Source: Primula veris
Taxonomy: Eukaryota; Streptophyta; Magnoliopsida; Ericales; Primulaceae
Direction: 5' to 3'
Length of the DNA: 64,000 bases
Assembly (NCBI GenBank): GCA_963682055.1
Contig: OY821748.1
Span: forward strand, 28,918,661 to 28,982,660
The notes beneath the pieces were generated by a model. The model did not search any database. It was not told where the DNA came from and worked only from the letters and a program-made list of their open reading frames with translations. Shown here piece by piece: positions 1 to 10,860 of this stretch (position 1 is the first letter of the stretch; the number at the start of each line of letters is the position of its first letter). Both the position numbers and the translations under genes were made by a program.

Positions 1-183
1 TGCATGAAGACGAAGAATTCAAGACGTCCAAAGGGGGAGTGTTGTAAGATTATTGGACTCTTGGGCTTTTACTTAATGGGCCCAGATGGGCTTGTAACCC
101 TAACCCTCTATCTATATAAAGAGGGCTAGGGGTCTTGTATTTGACATTCATTCACATATTCATTCATAATAAAGATCACATAT
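1..183 (+). mobile_element. 3' end and truncated LTR of a plus-oriented LARD copy
   Basis: Bases 1-39 match the 3' end of the LARD interior seen in reverse at 633-675 and end in a purine-rich tract (AAAGGGGGAG) that fits a polypurine tract. An LTR begins at 40 with TGTTGTAAG and carries a TATATAAAGAGGG promoter box near 110. It breaks off near 183, where sequence of the opposite orientation starts. The rest of this element lies left of the window. Confidence 0.7.
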
Positions 184-220
184 TCGTGCTGATAACGTGT
201 TGTGAGTCTTATTAGCTCAG
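184..220 (-). mobile_element. LARD 5' junction fragment: primer-site region plus LTR edge
   Basis: The stretch GTGCTGATAACG is the complement of CGTTATCAGCAC, which directly follows the LTR in every copy of this family (also at 30170-30181, 32040-32051 and 37210-37221) and resembles a diverged initiator-Met tRNA primer site. Bases 198-220 are the outermost 23 bp of a minus-oriented LTR and recur exactly at 418-440. The LTR is cut off at 220 by another LTR in the plus orientation. Confidence 0.6.
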
Positions 221-417
221 TGTTGTAAGATTATTGGACTCTTGGGCTTTTACTTATTGGGCCCAGGTGGGCTTATAACCCTATCCCTCTATCTATATAA
301 AGAGGGCTAGGGGTCTTGTATTTGATCATTTCATTCATATACATTCTGATTAATAAAGACCTACTGTTCCCTCTCTCTATGTTCTCTCTATGTCTCCTAT
401 ATAATATATATACTGAG
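221..417 (+). mobile_element. LARD LTR, plus orientation, lacking its last ~18 bp
   Basis: Starts TGTTGTAAG, has a TATATAAAGAGGG box and the same U3/R features as the other LTRs, and stops at CTGAG without the terminal CTAATAAGACTCACAACA. It forms the left arm of a nearly perfect palindrome with 436-632. Confidence 0.8.
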
Positions 418-632
418 TGTTGTGAGTCTTATTAGCTCAGTATATATATTATATAGGAGACATAGAGAGAACATAGAGAGAGGGAACAGTAGGTCTTTAT
501 TAATCAGAATGTATATGAATGAAATGATCAAATAAAAGACCCCTAGCCCTCTTTATATAGATAGAGGGATAGGGTTATAAGCCCACCTGGGCCCAATAAG
601 TAAAAGCCCAAGAGTCCAATAATCTTACAACA
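418..632 (-). mobile_element. LARD LTR, minus orientation (3' LTR of copy A)
   Basis: Complete LTR of 215 bp with TG...CA ends read on the minus strand. It is directly followed at 633 by CTCCCCCTTTGG, the complement of the polypurine tract, so this is the 3' LTR of copy A. It matches the complement of 221-417 with a single difference seen by eye. Confidence 0.85.
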
Positions 633-1635
633 CTCCCCCTTTGGACGTCTTGAATTCTTCGTCTTCATGCATTCGATCTGAGTCGAGTTCATTCGCAGTG
701 CTAAACACATAAAAACCTTAGGGCCGGAAAACCCAGTGTGGGACAAAACCGGTACCTAGGAGAAACTGTGTAGCCGAATGATATAGGCCGAAATATCATG
801 CAAGTAACTAACCACAAAACAGTGTGCCTCATCAAAACCTTGCCAGAGCAAACCCAATGGGAAAATCTCTGATCGAAGGAAAAAGAGTGCAACAGTGGTA
901 GTAGTAGGGGATTAACCACAAAACAGGTGACTCATCAAAACCTTGCTAGAGTAAACCCAGTGGGAAAAACCTCTAGTCGAAGGACAAAAGAGTACACAGT
1001 GGTAAGAAGTATACAACAGGATACTCCCCCTAATTCGGCAATCTTAAGTGAGATAAGATGGGAACGTGTCTCGCTAAAAAACTTTGCCAAGGAAAACCCA
1101 GTGGGAAAAAACCTTGGTCTAAGGACAAAAAGAGTACACGAGCATGCGACTGGATGCTCCCCTCACTTGCACACGACAGGGTGCGAAGATTTCGACTAAG
1201 TAGTAATTAGTGCAATAAGCATTCACCTGGATGCTCCCCCTCACTTGCATACGACTGGGTGCAAAGATTTCATATTCCAAGAAAGAGTACGAGCATTCGA
1301 CTGGATGCCTCATTTACTTACATACGACTGGATGCAAGAAAATCTAACGTGGAATAGAACGAGCATTCAACTGGATGCTCTTAAACTTCATTTGTGAAGA
1401 TTAATTTCGGCGAGAAATGCTAAATAGCATAATGCAGTCATGTCTCTCTTGATCAATAACAACAAGTTGTCTTCTATGACAAGTGTTTTATATGGATCGT
1501 GAGACAGAACATATGTAATTCAAATATGACTAATACTAGCTCGAAGCCATATACACTCTCTAGTCGTCTCATAGAGCACGAATAGATCAGAGTGATTCAC
1601 TTGGAGTCATTCCAAGACCTCCAAGATGTCGCCTT

Positions 1636-1669
1636 ATTCCTAATGGTAAAGACATACCATGTTAGGAAT
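1636..1669 (-). repeat. 13-bp hairpin with a different loop
   Basis: ATTCCTAA/TTAGGAAT plus TGGTA/TACCA form a 13-bp stem with a two-base bulge and a six-base loop (AAGACA). It shows that the interior has strong hairpins besides the ACGACAGG-loop class. Others are 1829-1844 (TGCCAT, loop TTCG, ATGGCA) and 1918-1944 (AAGTACAAT/ATTGTACTT). Confidence 0.75.
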
Positions 1670-3066
1670 ATCCCTTATGCGGGTCTGATAAGTAACAGGC
1701 ATCGGTATAACCGAAAAAGGGATGCGTTAATTCGAGTACCGAAGGGGGTAGGTACACTCGATGACGCAAATGGGATAAGACAAGCCCTCATCCACAGTTA
1801 CCTTAAGGTAATGGGAAAATGTCTTTTATGCCATTTCGATGGCAGCGTGTTAGCGCAATGTTGTGTCGAGCTATACCATTCACAACATACGAGATGTTCG
1901 TCATAGCACATTAGACCAAGTACAATGATGCGCTTATTGTACTTAGATATGAACATGATGGTTCAATATCTCTTCATCGTCTCATCAGGGACGGACTGGG
2001 TCTATATCAATGTCTAGTGATCGAACGATCATGGGAGAATCTGACGACTTAGCGTCATGATGACTAAAACGTCATAACACGTTCTAGGTGTAGTCTGAAT
2101 CATGGACTTAGATTCAATCTTTACGGGACTCGATCATCGGGCCGAGTCACTACCGTGTCTTCCCAAGATCTTTCATCTCGAAGGCAAATCCAAAAATGGA
2201 TCGCGTAATAAAACACGCAAGGGCATAATACTTGTTCAAGTATCCCAAGCTGATCAAGTACTCACTTAGGCGGTATACCACATCCGCTCGGATTATATTA
2301 ATCCATATAGTGAACGTCTCAGTCAATTGAGATCGTGTTCCATGGTCAGGAACTACTTGATTTAACCACATGAAGTCACACAGGGACCTTCATCTATATC
2401 TCTTTGTCTAAATCCCCATAGAGATAAAACCGTGACCACATTCATGGCTGCATACTCAGTTTTTCGGAAACTACTAAACTGGTAAAGTAGGGGACTGTTA
2501 TAATGTCCATTACAAGGAAATCAACCATCTCGTAATCAATTCCAAGGTGTGAGAGAAGCCTTGCGCTACTAGGCGAGCATTCTACAATCTCATTATTCTC
2601 ATCACTTTTCCTTACGAATAACCAAATAAACGAACTCGTTTAACATTGGTGGTGTTGGAACTACAGGTCCGAACACACTTTCGCTAAGGAGTCTACTTGG
2701 ATTGCAAGTTTCCATTAGTACAGTCTATTCTACGTTGACTTCAGGCAACGATACATGGTTCTCTGTCATAATTTGTTCATATTATCAGTCGTCACCGAAT
2801 ATATGAACAAGTAATCAATGACAGTCTCGTTTCGCTTCAATATCGTCTAAGATATCATGATCGACAGATATTTCGAGATTCTTAGGATGAGGAGGAAATC
2901 ACACATCTCCTTGATCCTTTATAATCTCGTGCAACAAACGAGTTTCAGTTCACCACCTCTGGGGCTGAACGAATTAAGAACCGGTCAACTTTCTCATATC
3001 TTGGGAAGGACGACAGACTGACAGCCGACGACAGTGTCCTTTGCTTGGCGGGTTCGGCCAAAGCAA

Positions 3067-3086
3067 CGTGTTACGACAGGAACACG
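3067..3086 (-). repeat. Octamer-loop hairpin, 6-bp stem
   Basis: CGTGTT - ACGACAGG - AACACG. Identical in copy B (9235-9254) and copy C (26441-26460). A second one, CGTC - CGACAGG - GACG, follows two bases later. Confidence 0.85.
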
Positions 3087-3504
3087 GCGTCCGACAGGGA
3101 CGTCTATCCTTGCAAGCATTTTGCAGCAGGTATAAATGATCTCGTGACATCTCATAAAGTCATTAAATGCGTCTGGCATTTAGTTAGACTTGAGGGAGTC
3201 TATGCACTTACTTATTACTAAGTGCAGTTTTGGGATCAAGCTAAGACTGAGTGGGTTATGCCACGTTACTTCACGTCGTTCCTTATCAACGGTAACGTGC
3301 AAATCTCCCCCTAACGACGGGGAGAACAGTCATAGCGATGTCACTTTCGCATATCATGCGGTAAAGAGATCGCTTGCTAAGGTTACTCTATCAAGTGATA
3401 GGCATGAGATTCATAATCGACTTATGTCCCTTTCAGAGGTCCATATTTTGAACGCTATAGCGGCTCAATCAAAATATTTATTAAGCACTCCAAACACGCG
3501 ATAA

Positions 3505-3524
3505 TATGAGACTTCTGGCTCATA
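3505..3524 (-). repeat. Octamer-loop hairpin whose loop differs between copies
   Basis: Stem TATGAG/CTCATA encloses ACTTCTGG here, GCATATGG in copy B (9668-9687) and GCGTCTGG in copy C (26875-26894). Stem and loop length are unchanged while three to four loop bases differ. Confidence 0.85.
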
Positions 3525-4238
3525 ACCAGTAACCAGCTGGTACGCATATGGTGTCTGAGTGTCTATAGGCCTCATAACGGACCAATGCAGCAAAATAGCA
3601 TAACACCACACGGAAATATAAATCTTGGTGCGCAAGACCAAGAAATGCGTGCAATCATTTGCAGTCGCATCATCAAACTTTCTGTGAGTCCATTTGGTCT
3701 GAACATAATCGACAGGATGTTCAATTTGAATTTCCAAACTCAAGTAATTCAAATCGAAATTTCGATTTTTTACTCTTCGGAATTATCAAGTCAACTAGAC
3801 TTTTCAGGATAATCCGAATCATGAGCCATCAACTTAATGATAGGGCTAGAAGTTTAGGAAATGCTGCATTTCTGTGGACAGCAATAATCATGTGACCTTA
3901 TTGTCGATGCATCAACCATAACCATTTATATTTATGGTCCGTCTTATGGTTGGATAAGTCCACAATAACTCCTTCAATTCTTTACAAGAATTCTACGAGT
4001 TCTTTTCGTGATCTTTACACATACTAGTCTTTCAAAGTGAGCATTAGTGGCATGAATTTCGGATTAATTACGAAATATATTCTCAGAGAGAATCCAAATG
4101 CGATGCGATTATAAATCAAGCATCGTCTTTTGACCCGGGAATATCTCATCCGGTCAATGCCACAATATCAAAATGCTCTTATCAATCGACGACAGGCGAA
4201 TGATAGTACAGACAATCATGTCTTAGCATCTAAATCAT

Positions 4239-4268
4239 TTATCATTTCGACGACAGGCGAAATGATAA
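4239..4268 (-). repeat. Octamer-loop hairpin, 11-bp perfect stem
   Basis: TTATCATTTCG - ACGACAGG - CGAAATGATAA, the longest stem of the family. It is identical at 10401-10430 (copy B) and 27620-27649 (copy C). A related hairpin with one stem mismatch lies just before it at 4181-4204. Confidence 0.9.
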
Positions 4269-4510
4269 GGTAACTTTAAATGCTTTAAAGAATGTGGTAG
4301 CAACCACTTGAAAGACATTTCAACTCCTCTAAAATACGCTTTTGGTCGTATTGAATGGAGACTATGTAAAGAAATTTTAAATCTTTCATGAGCTATTACC
4401 AGATAACACTGGTTTTCTCGAATATTTTATAACTCAACAAGATACGGCAGGACCTACATGAGTATAAGAACTCATATTTGACAAATCAATTTGGTTTTAC
4501 CAAAGATTTT

Positions 4511-4536
4511 GATTTTGGAACGACAGGTCCAGAATC
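4511..4536 (-). repeat. Octamer-loop hairpin, 9-bp stem with one mismatch
   Basis: GATTTTGGA - ACGACAGG - TCCAGAATC. It lies close to where the gag relic ends. Confidence 0.8.
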
Positions 4537-5115
4537 ATTGTCACTGAGTACTCTTTTAGGCAAGTAGTTGGTGAAATTATGTGGTACCGTGTTACCCACT
4601 ATTTCCAAAAAAATCAACTACACCACAAGTATTGCCTAAAATTTCATAATTTAAAGTTTGGTCACATTTGTCAAAGGAATTTGCTCAAAACACTTTAAAT
4701 TATTTCGAGAAATTTTGTAAACAGGCAAACCATAATCCAAAAGTATGGTCCAAATGGAAAAATAATAATCCAAATGGAAAACATAATCCAGATGAGCGAA
4801 AAAAATGGCTCAATGATTTATCAAAATCAATAAAGAAAGGTCTCAAACTCATTTGAGCCACAAAACCGGGGGTCTCAAGAGTTTCCTTTCAGTTAGCTTT
4901 AACCACATTAGAATCGGGTTTTTCACCTTTGTAATAGTTTTGAACTATTTAAGGAGTAACCGTGCATGACCTTTGTCTTTATAGCATAGAGTTGCCTCAT
5001 TGAGCATTATCTCTTGCTTTGTGACAACGGGCCATATTGTTCCTTTCAATTACTGTCTTGGAGCCACAGGTTTTCGATTTTGACGATTGTCTAAAATCTC
5101 GCTTGGCTAGGCAAT

Positions 5116-5418
5116 TCATCGGGATCGCGACAGTTCGAGACAAATAACACTTGTCTCGGTTCTCGATTCGTGGAAAAAAAAATGTACACGAATAGCATTA
5201 ATATCAGGCAAACAATTCGCCATTGACCCAATAGGATTAAAACTACTCACCGGGGTAATTTTCTTATCCAATAACAGATGGGCGATAAAGAAACATGGTG
5301 AATATAAATTCACGATACTGCTTATGGAATACAATTTCCAAGCTAGTATTTTGGTGAAAGATAGCTCCAATATGTCAATTTCAGACATTTGTTCACCATA
5401 GACGTCATCACGTCTCAA
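5116..5418 (-). pseudogene. Decayed Copia gag relic in LARD copy A
   Basis: The minus-strand frame contains MSEIDILELSFTKILAW, then KKITPVSSFNPIGSMAN and LPDINA. In order and spacing this resembles the C-terminal half of plant Copia Gag (UBN2-type), where a 'MLEKTF' segment is followed by a '..RPTGS.PFPEVNA' segment before the zinc knuckle. The sequence is degenerate, no zinc knuckle is kept, and the flanking frames are broken. Copy C has the same relic at 28462-28788. The match is by eye only; it supports a Copia origin for the LARD. Confidence 0.5.
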
Positions 5419-5662
5419 ATGTGGCGGCGGAATAAAATCAACGCATTAGCATTCATCCTGATGGTAACAACAAACTCGTGTTTTACTCATCAAGGATGGC
5501 ATCCAAAAAAAAATTTGGGCATCACATTTTCACACATCAGGGTGACTAACATGTGGTAACGGAATAACATCAATGTCTAAACAGTCATTTCGCAAGTATG
5601 TTTTGCGATTTTTCTCATCATAGATGGCATCCAACCTGTGTTGGGAGTTCTGGATTATTTAT

Positions 5663-5792
5663 CATATAAAACGACTGGTTTATATGTTTATGGTTTGCAC
5701 AAGCATAAACGTTTTTTCGAAACGACAGGTTCGAAAACATTAGTTGTGCTTCTCATGTGAATCGGTTCTCATTGATCGAACGACGGGTCGAT
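5663..5792 (-). repeat. Three consecutive octamer-loop hairpins
   Basis: 5663-5686 is CATATAAA - ACGACTGG - TTTATATG; 5714-5737 is TTTTCGAA - ACGACAGG - TTCGAAAA; 5775-5792 is ATCGA - ACGACGGG - TCGAT. Three unrelated stems around one loop within 130 bp, at the 5' end of the gag relic in element sense. Confidence 0.85.
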
Positions 5793-6793
5793 ACTGAAAC
5801 ACCAATTCGGCGAAACATACATCACTATATAAACACACTCGGGGAAATTATTATTTAGTCAACCCCTTTCGGTAGCTCTACTTGAAAAACGACCAGGAAA
5901 GACGGTGAGGGTGGAGGGCACGAATGCCACTTAAAACCCGACCTCATTAGGATATCGACTTCCGCCTATATCTTTCCTAGACATCGTATCCAAATAGGTG
6001 AGCCTATTTAGGGAAGGTTCATAATTTTTCCAACTTAAATGTGAATATATATGATTTCGCAATTCTACCATTCATGGCAATAAATAACAGGTATATCTTT
6101 TCTAGATAACCACATATATACAAGGCAGTATAAAATATATTCTTGATATATATCTAATCATGCAGTAGATTTGGTGATAAACTAAATCAATTCAGGATTA
6201 TCAATCACACAAATTATATCATACCAAATCAAATCAAATCAATTAACTGCCATATGGTATATTTATATATGATAATATCAAAAGATATGATTACGCTAAC
6301 AAGATATCAATTAATTATCTATGTTTATCGCCATATGAATAATTCTATATATGGTAGTTTTAACATGCAAGCAAAACAATATATTTTTAATTACCAATCA
6401 ATTCTATATATGGTAAAAAAATATTTTAACATGCAAAAGGTTAAAATTACATGGAAACATATCAATTTATTCAATTAACATGCAATTTTTATTCACTTGC
6501 CTTTTTAATAAATATATATATATGCATGTGGGTGAATATTTAGACCGAATATTGACTTTTATAACACATATATACTGTTTTTATACATGTAATATACTAC
6601 AGGACTATCCGTATAATTTCAGCAAACTATATATATATTTACAGCATTATTACTGCTTCAGTCCATAATTTCAGACAAGTTTCAGTTTAGTCCTTGAGTA
6701 ATTTCCAGAATAGTTTACAGCTTTCAGAGAATTACAAATCAGTACATACGTTTCAGTTTGTTGCAGATTTAATCCGACAGATTAATACATGTT

Positions 6794-9700
6794 TTACAAC
6801 ACTCCCCCTTTGGACGTCTTGAATTCTTCGTCTTCATGCATTCGATCTGAGTCGAGTTCATTCGCAGTGCTAAACACATAAAAACCTTAAGGCCGGAAAA
6901 CCCAGTGTGGGACAAAACCGGTACCTAGGAGAAACTGTGTAGCCGAATGATATAGGCCGAAATATCATGTAAGTAACTAACCACAAAACAGTGTGCCTCA
7001 TCAAAACCTTGCCAGAGCAAACCCAATGGGAAAATCCCTGATCGAAGGAAAAAGAGTGCAACAGTGGTAGTAGTAGGGGATTAACCACAAAACAGGTGAC
7101 TCATCAAAACCTTGCTAGAGTAAACCCAGTGGGAAAAACCTCTAGTCGAAGGACAAAAGAGTACACAGTGGTAAGAAGTATACAACCGGATACTCCCCCT
7201 AATTTCGGCAATCTTAAGTGAGATATGATGGGAACGTGTCTCGCTAAAAACCTTGCCAAGGAAAACCCAGTGGGAAAAAACCTTGGTCTAAGGACAAAAA
7301 GAGTACACGAACATGCGACTGGATGCTCCCCCTCACTTGCACACGACAGGGTGCGAAGATTTCGACTAAGTAGTAATTAGTGCAATAAGCATTCACCTGG
7401 ATGCTCCCCCTCACTTGCACACGACTGGGTGCAAAGATTTCATATTCCAAGAAAAAGTACGAGCATTCGACTGGATGCCTCATTTACTTACATACGACTG
7501 GATGCAAGAAAATCTAACGTGGAATAGAACGAGCATTCAACTTGATGCTCTTAAACTTCATTTGTGAAGATTAATTTCGGCGAGAAATGCTAAATAGCAT
7601 AATGTAGTCATGTCTCTCTTGATCAATAACAACAAGTTGTCTTCTATGACAAGTGTTTTATCTGGATCGTGAGACAGAACATATGTAATTCAAATATGAC
7701 TAATACTAGCTCGAAGCCATATACACACTCTCTAGTCGTCTCATAGAGCACGAGATCAGAGTGATTCGTTTGGAGTCATTCCAAGACCTCCAAGATATCG
7801 CCTTATTCCTAATGGCAAAGACATACCATGTTAGGAATATCCCTTATGCGGGTCTGATAAGTAACCAGCATCGGTATAACCGAAAAAGGGTTGCGTTAAT
7901 TCGAGTACCGAAGGGGGCAGATACACTCGATGACGCAAATGGGATAAACTAGCCCACTTCCAAAATTACCATAAGGTAAGGGAATGTGTCTTTAGTGCCA
8001 TTTCGATGGCAGCGTGTTAGCGCGATGTTGTGTCGAGCTATACCATTCACAACAGACGAGATGTTCGTCCTAGCACATTAGACCAAGTACAATGATGCGC
8101 TTATTGTACTTAGATATAAACATTATGGTTCAATATCTCTTCATCGTCTCATCAGGGACGGACTGGGTCTATATCAATGTCTATTGATCGAACGATCATG
8201 GGAGAATCTGACGACTTAACGTCATGATGACTACAACGTCATAACACTTTCTGGGTGTAGTCTGAATCATGGACTTAGATTCAATCTTTATAGTACTCGA
8301 TCATCAGGTCGAGTCACTACTATGTCTTCCCAAGATCCTTCATCTCGAAGGCAAATCCAAAAATGGATCGCGTAATAAAACACGCAAGGGCATAATACTT
8401 GTTCAAGTATCCCAAGCTAATCAAGTACTCACTTAGGCGGGTATACCACATCCGCTCGGATTATATTAATCCATATAGTGAACATCTCAGTCAATTGAGA
8501 TCGTGTTCCGCGGTCAGGAACTACTTGATTTAAGCACATGAAATCACACAGGGACCTTCATTTATATCTCTTTATCTAAATCCCCATAGAGATAAAACTG
8601 TGACCACATTCATGGCTGCATACTCAGTTTTTCGGAAACTACTAAACTGGTAAAGTAGGGAACTATTATAATGTCCATTTCGAGGAAATCAACCATCTCG
8701 TAATCAATTCCAAGGTGTGAGAGAAGCCTTGCGCTACTAGGCGAGCATTCTACAATCTCATTATTCTCATCACTTTTCTTTACGAATAACCAAATAAACG
8801 AACTCGTTTAACATTGGTGGTGTTGAAGCTACAGGTCCGAACACACTTTCGCTAAGGAGTCTACTTGGATTACAAGTTTCCATTAGTCAAGTCTATTCTC
8901 CGTTGACTTCAGGCAACAGTACATGGTTCTCTGTCATAATTTGCTCATATTATCAGTCGTCACCGAATATATGAACAAGTAATCAATGACAGTCTCGTTT
9001 CGTTTCAATATCGTCTAAGATATCATGATCGACAGATATTTTGAGATTCTTAGGATGAGGAGGAAATCACACATCTCCTTGATCCTTTATAATCTCGTAC
9101 AACAAACGAGTTTCAGTTCACCACCTCTGGGGCTGAACGAATTAAGAACCGGTCAACTTCCTCATATCTTGGGAAGGACGACAGACTGACGGCCGACGAC
9201 AGCGTCCTTTGCTTGGCGGGTTCGGCCAAAGCAACGTGTTACGACAGGAACACGGCGTCCGACAGGGACGTCTATCCTTGCAAGCATTTTGCAGCAAGTA
9301 TAAATGATCTCGTGACATCTCATAAAGTCATTAAATGCGTCTGGCATTTAGTTAGACTTGAGGGAGTCTATGCACTTACTTATCACTAAGTGCAGTTTTG
9401 GGATCAAGCTAAGACTGAGTGGGTTATGCCACGTTACTTCACGTCGTTCCTTATCAACGGTAACGTGCAAATCTCCCCCTAACGACGGGGAGAACAGTCT
9501 TAGCGATGTCACTTTCGCATATCATGCGGTAAAGAGATCGCTTGCCAAGGTTACTCTATCAAATGATAGGCAGGAGATTCATAATCGACTTATGTCCCCT
9601 TCAGAGGTCCATATTTTGAACGCTATAGCGGCTCAATCAAAATATTAAGCACTCAAACACGCGTTCATATGAGGCATATGGCTCATAACCAGTAACCAAC

Positions 9701-10860
9701 TGGTACGCATTTAGTGTTTTGAGTAACTATGGGCCTCAGACGGACCAATGCAGCAAAATAGCATGACCCCACACGGAAAAATAAATCTTGGTGCGCAAGA
9801 CCAAGAAGTGCGTGCAACCATTTGCAGTCGCATCATCAAACTTTCCGTGAGTCCATTTGGGTCTGAACATAATCGACAGGATGTTCAATTTCAATTTCCA
9901 AACTCAAATAATTCAAATCGAAATTTCGATTCTTACTCTTCGTAATTATCAAGTCGACTAGACTTTTCAGGATAATCCGGATCATGAGCCATCAACTTAA
10001 TGATAGGGCTAAAAGTTTGGAAAGTGCTGCATTTATGTGGACAACATTAAAATGTGACCATATCGTCGATGCATCAACCATAACCATTTATATTTATGGT
10101 CCGTCTTATGGTTGGATAAGTCCACAATAACTCCTTCAATTCTTTACAAGAATTCTACGAGTTCATTTCATGATCTTTACACATACTAGTCTTTCAAAGT
10201 GAGCATTAATGACATGAATTTCGGATTAATCGCGAAATATATTCTCAGAGAGAATCCAAATGCGATGCGATTATAAATCAAGCATCGTCTTTTGACCCGG
10301 GAATATCTCATCCGGTCAATGCCATAATATCAAAATGCTTTTATCAATCGACGACAGGCGAATGATAGTATAGACAATCATGTCTTAGCATCTAAATCAT
10401 TTATCATTTCGACGACAGGCGAAATGATAAGGTAACTTTAAATACTTTAAAAATGTGGTAGCAACCACTTGAAAGACATTTCAACTCTTCTAAAATACGT
10501 TTTTGATCGTATTGAATGGAGGCTATGTAAAGAAATTTAATTATTTCATGAGCTATTACCAGGTAACACTGGTTTTCTCGAATATTTTATAACTCAACAA
10601 GGTACGGCAGGACCTACATGAGTATAAGACCTCATACTTGACAAATCAATTTGGTTTTACCAGAAATTTCGATTTGGAACGACAGGTCCAGAATCGTTGT
10701 CACTGAGTACTCTTTTAGGCAAGTAGTTGGTGAAATTATGTGGTACACTATTACCCACTATTTTCAAAAAAAAATCAACTACCCCACAAGTATTACCTAA
10801 AATTTCATAATTTAAAGTTTGGTCACATTTGTCAAAGGAATTTGCTCAAAAACACTTTAA
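6794..10860 (-). mobile_element. LARD copy B interior, truncated
   Basis: Begins with TTACAACA, the last eight bases of a minus-oriented LTR, followed by the polypurine-tract complement. It then follows copy A colinearly from 633 to about 4698 and stops at 10860. All octamer-loop hairpins of the covered part are present, for example 8295-8314 (ACTCGA - TCATCAGG - TCGAGT), 9235-9254, 10401-10430 and 10600-10615 (AGGT - ACGGCAGG - ACCT). Neither LTR is complete. Confidence 0.8.

Larger units (their letters stand above)
221..632. repeat. Near-perfect 197-bp-arm palindrome of two LTRs
   Basis: Arms 221-417 and 436-632 are reverse complements with one mismatch noticed (CTTGTATT against CTTTTATT) and an 18-base spacer (418-435). 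Two LTRs meet tail to tail. Such a structure can arise from a foldback or abortive integration, from insertion of one LTR into another, or from an assembly or library artefact. Confidence 0.85.
1140..5792 (-). repeat. Dispersed hairpin family with a shared 8-base loop (copy A)
   Basis: About twenty short inverted repeats enclose a loop close to ACGACAGG or ACGACTGG (plus strand), each with a different stem. Loops start at 1146, 1173, 1223, 1251, 1297, 1324, 1367, 1982, 2660, 2738, 3073, 3092, 3511, 3709, 4189, 4250, 4443, 4520, 5671, 5722 and 5780. Stems run from 3 to 11 bp. Loop variants include TCATCAGG, ACTACAGG, ACTTCAGG, ACGGCAGG and TCAACTGG, so WGG is the most constant part. Loops are usually exactly eight bases. 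The same series occurs at matching places in copies B and C. I know of no described repeat of this form. Confidence 0.8.
633..6793 (-). mobile_element. LARD copy A interior (non-coding, Copia-derived)
   Basis: About 6.2 kb with no long open frame, more than 90 percent alike by eye to 24009-30181 and to 6802-10860. The element-sense strand is minus: the 3' end lies at 633 next to the LTR, and a decayed Copia gag lies towards the 5' end (about 4560-5800). Repeats of the kind 'actgggttttcc...aaggtttt', known from Copia 3' untranslated regions, occupy 700-1300 in reverse. The 5' LTR is missing; the interior runs directly into copy B at 6794. From about 6050 to 6793 it diverges from copy C and is very AT-rich. 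The interior is packed with short hairpins. Confidence 0.8.

Noticed and set aside
2150..2371. Conserved 73-aa and 61-aa frames in all LARD copies (also 2994-3179 and counterparts)
   Set aside because: Conservation reflects the DNA-level similarity of the copies; starts and lengths vary and no domain is recognised.
1140..5792. Regularly recurring ACGACAGG motifs might suggest a CRISPR-like array
   Set aside because: Spacing is irregular, the repeated part is only eight bases with variable stems, and the context is a plant LTR element.
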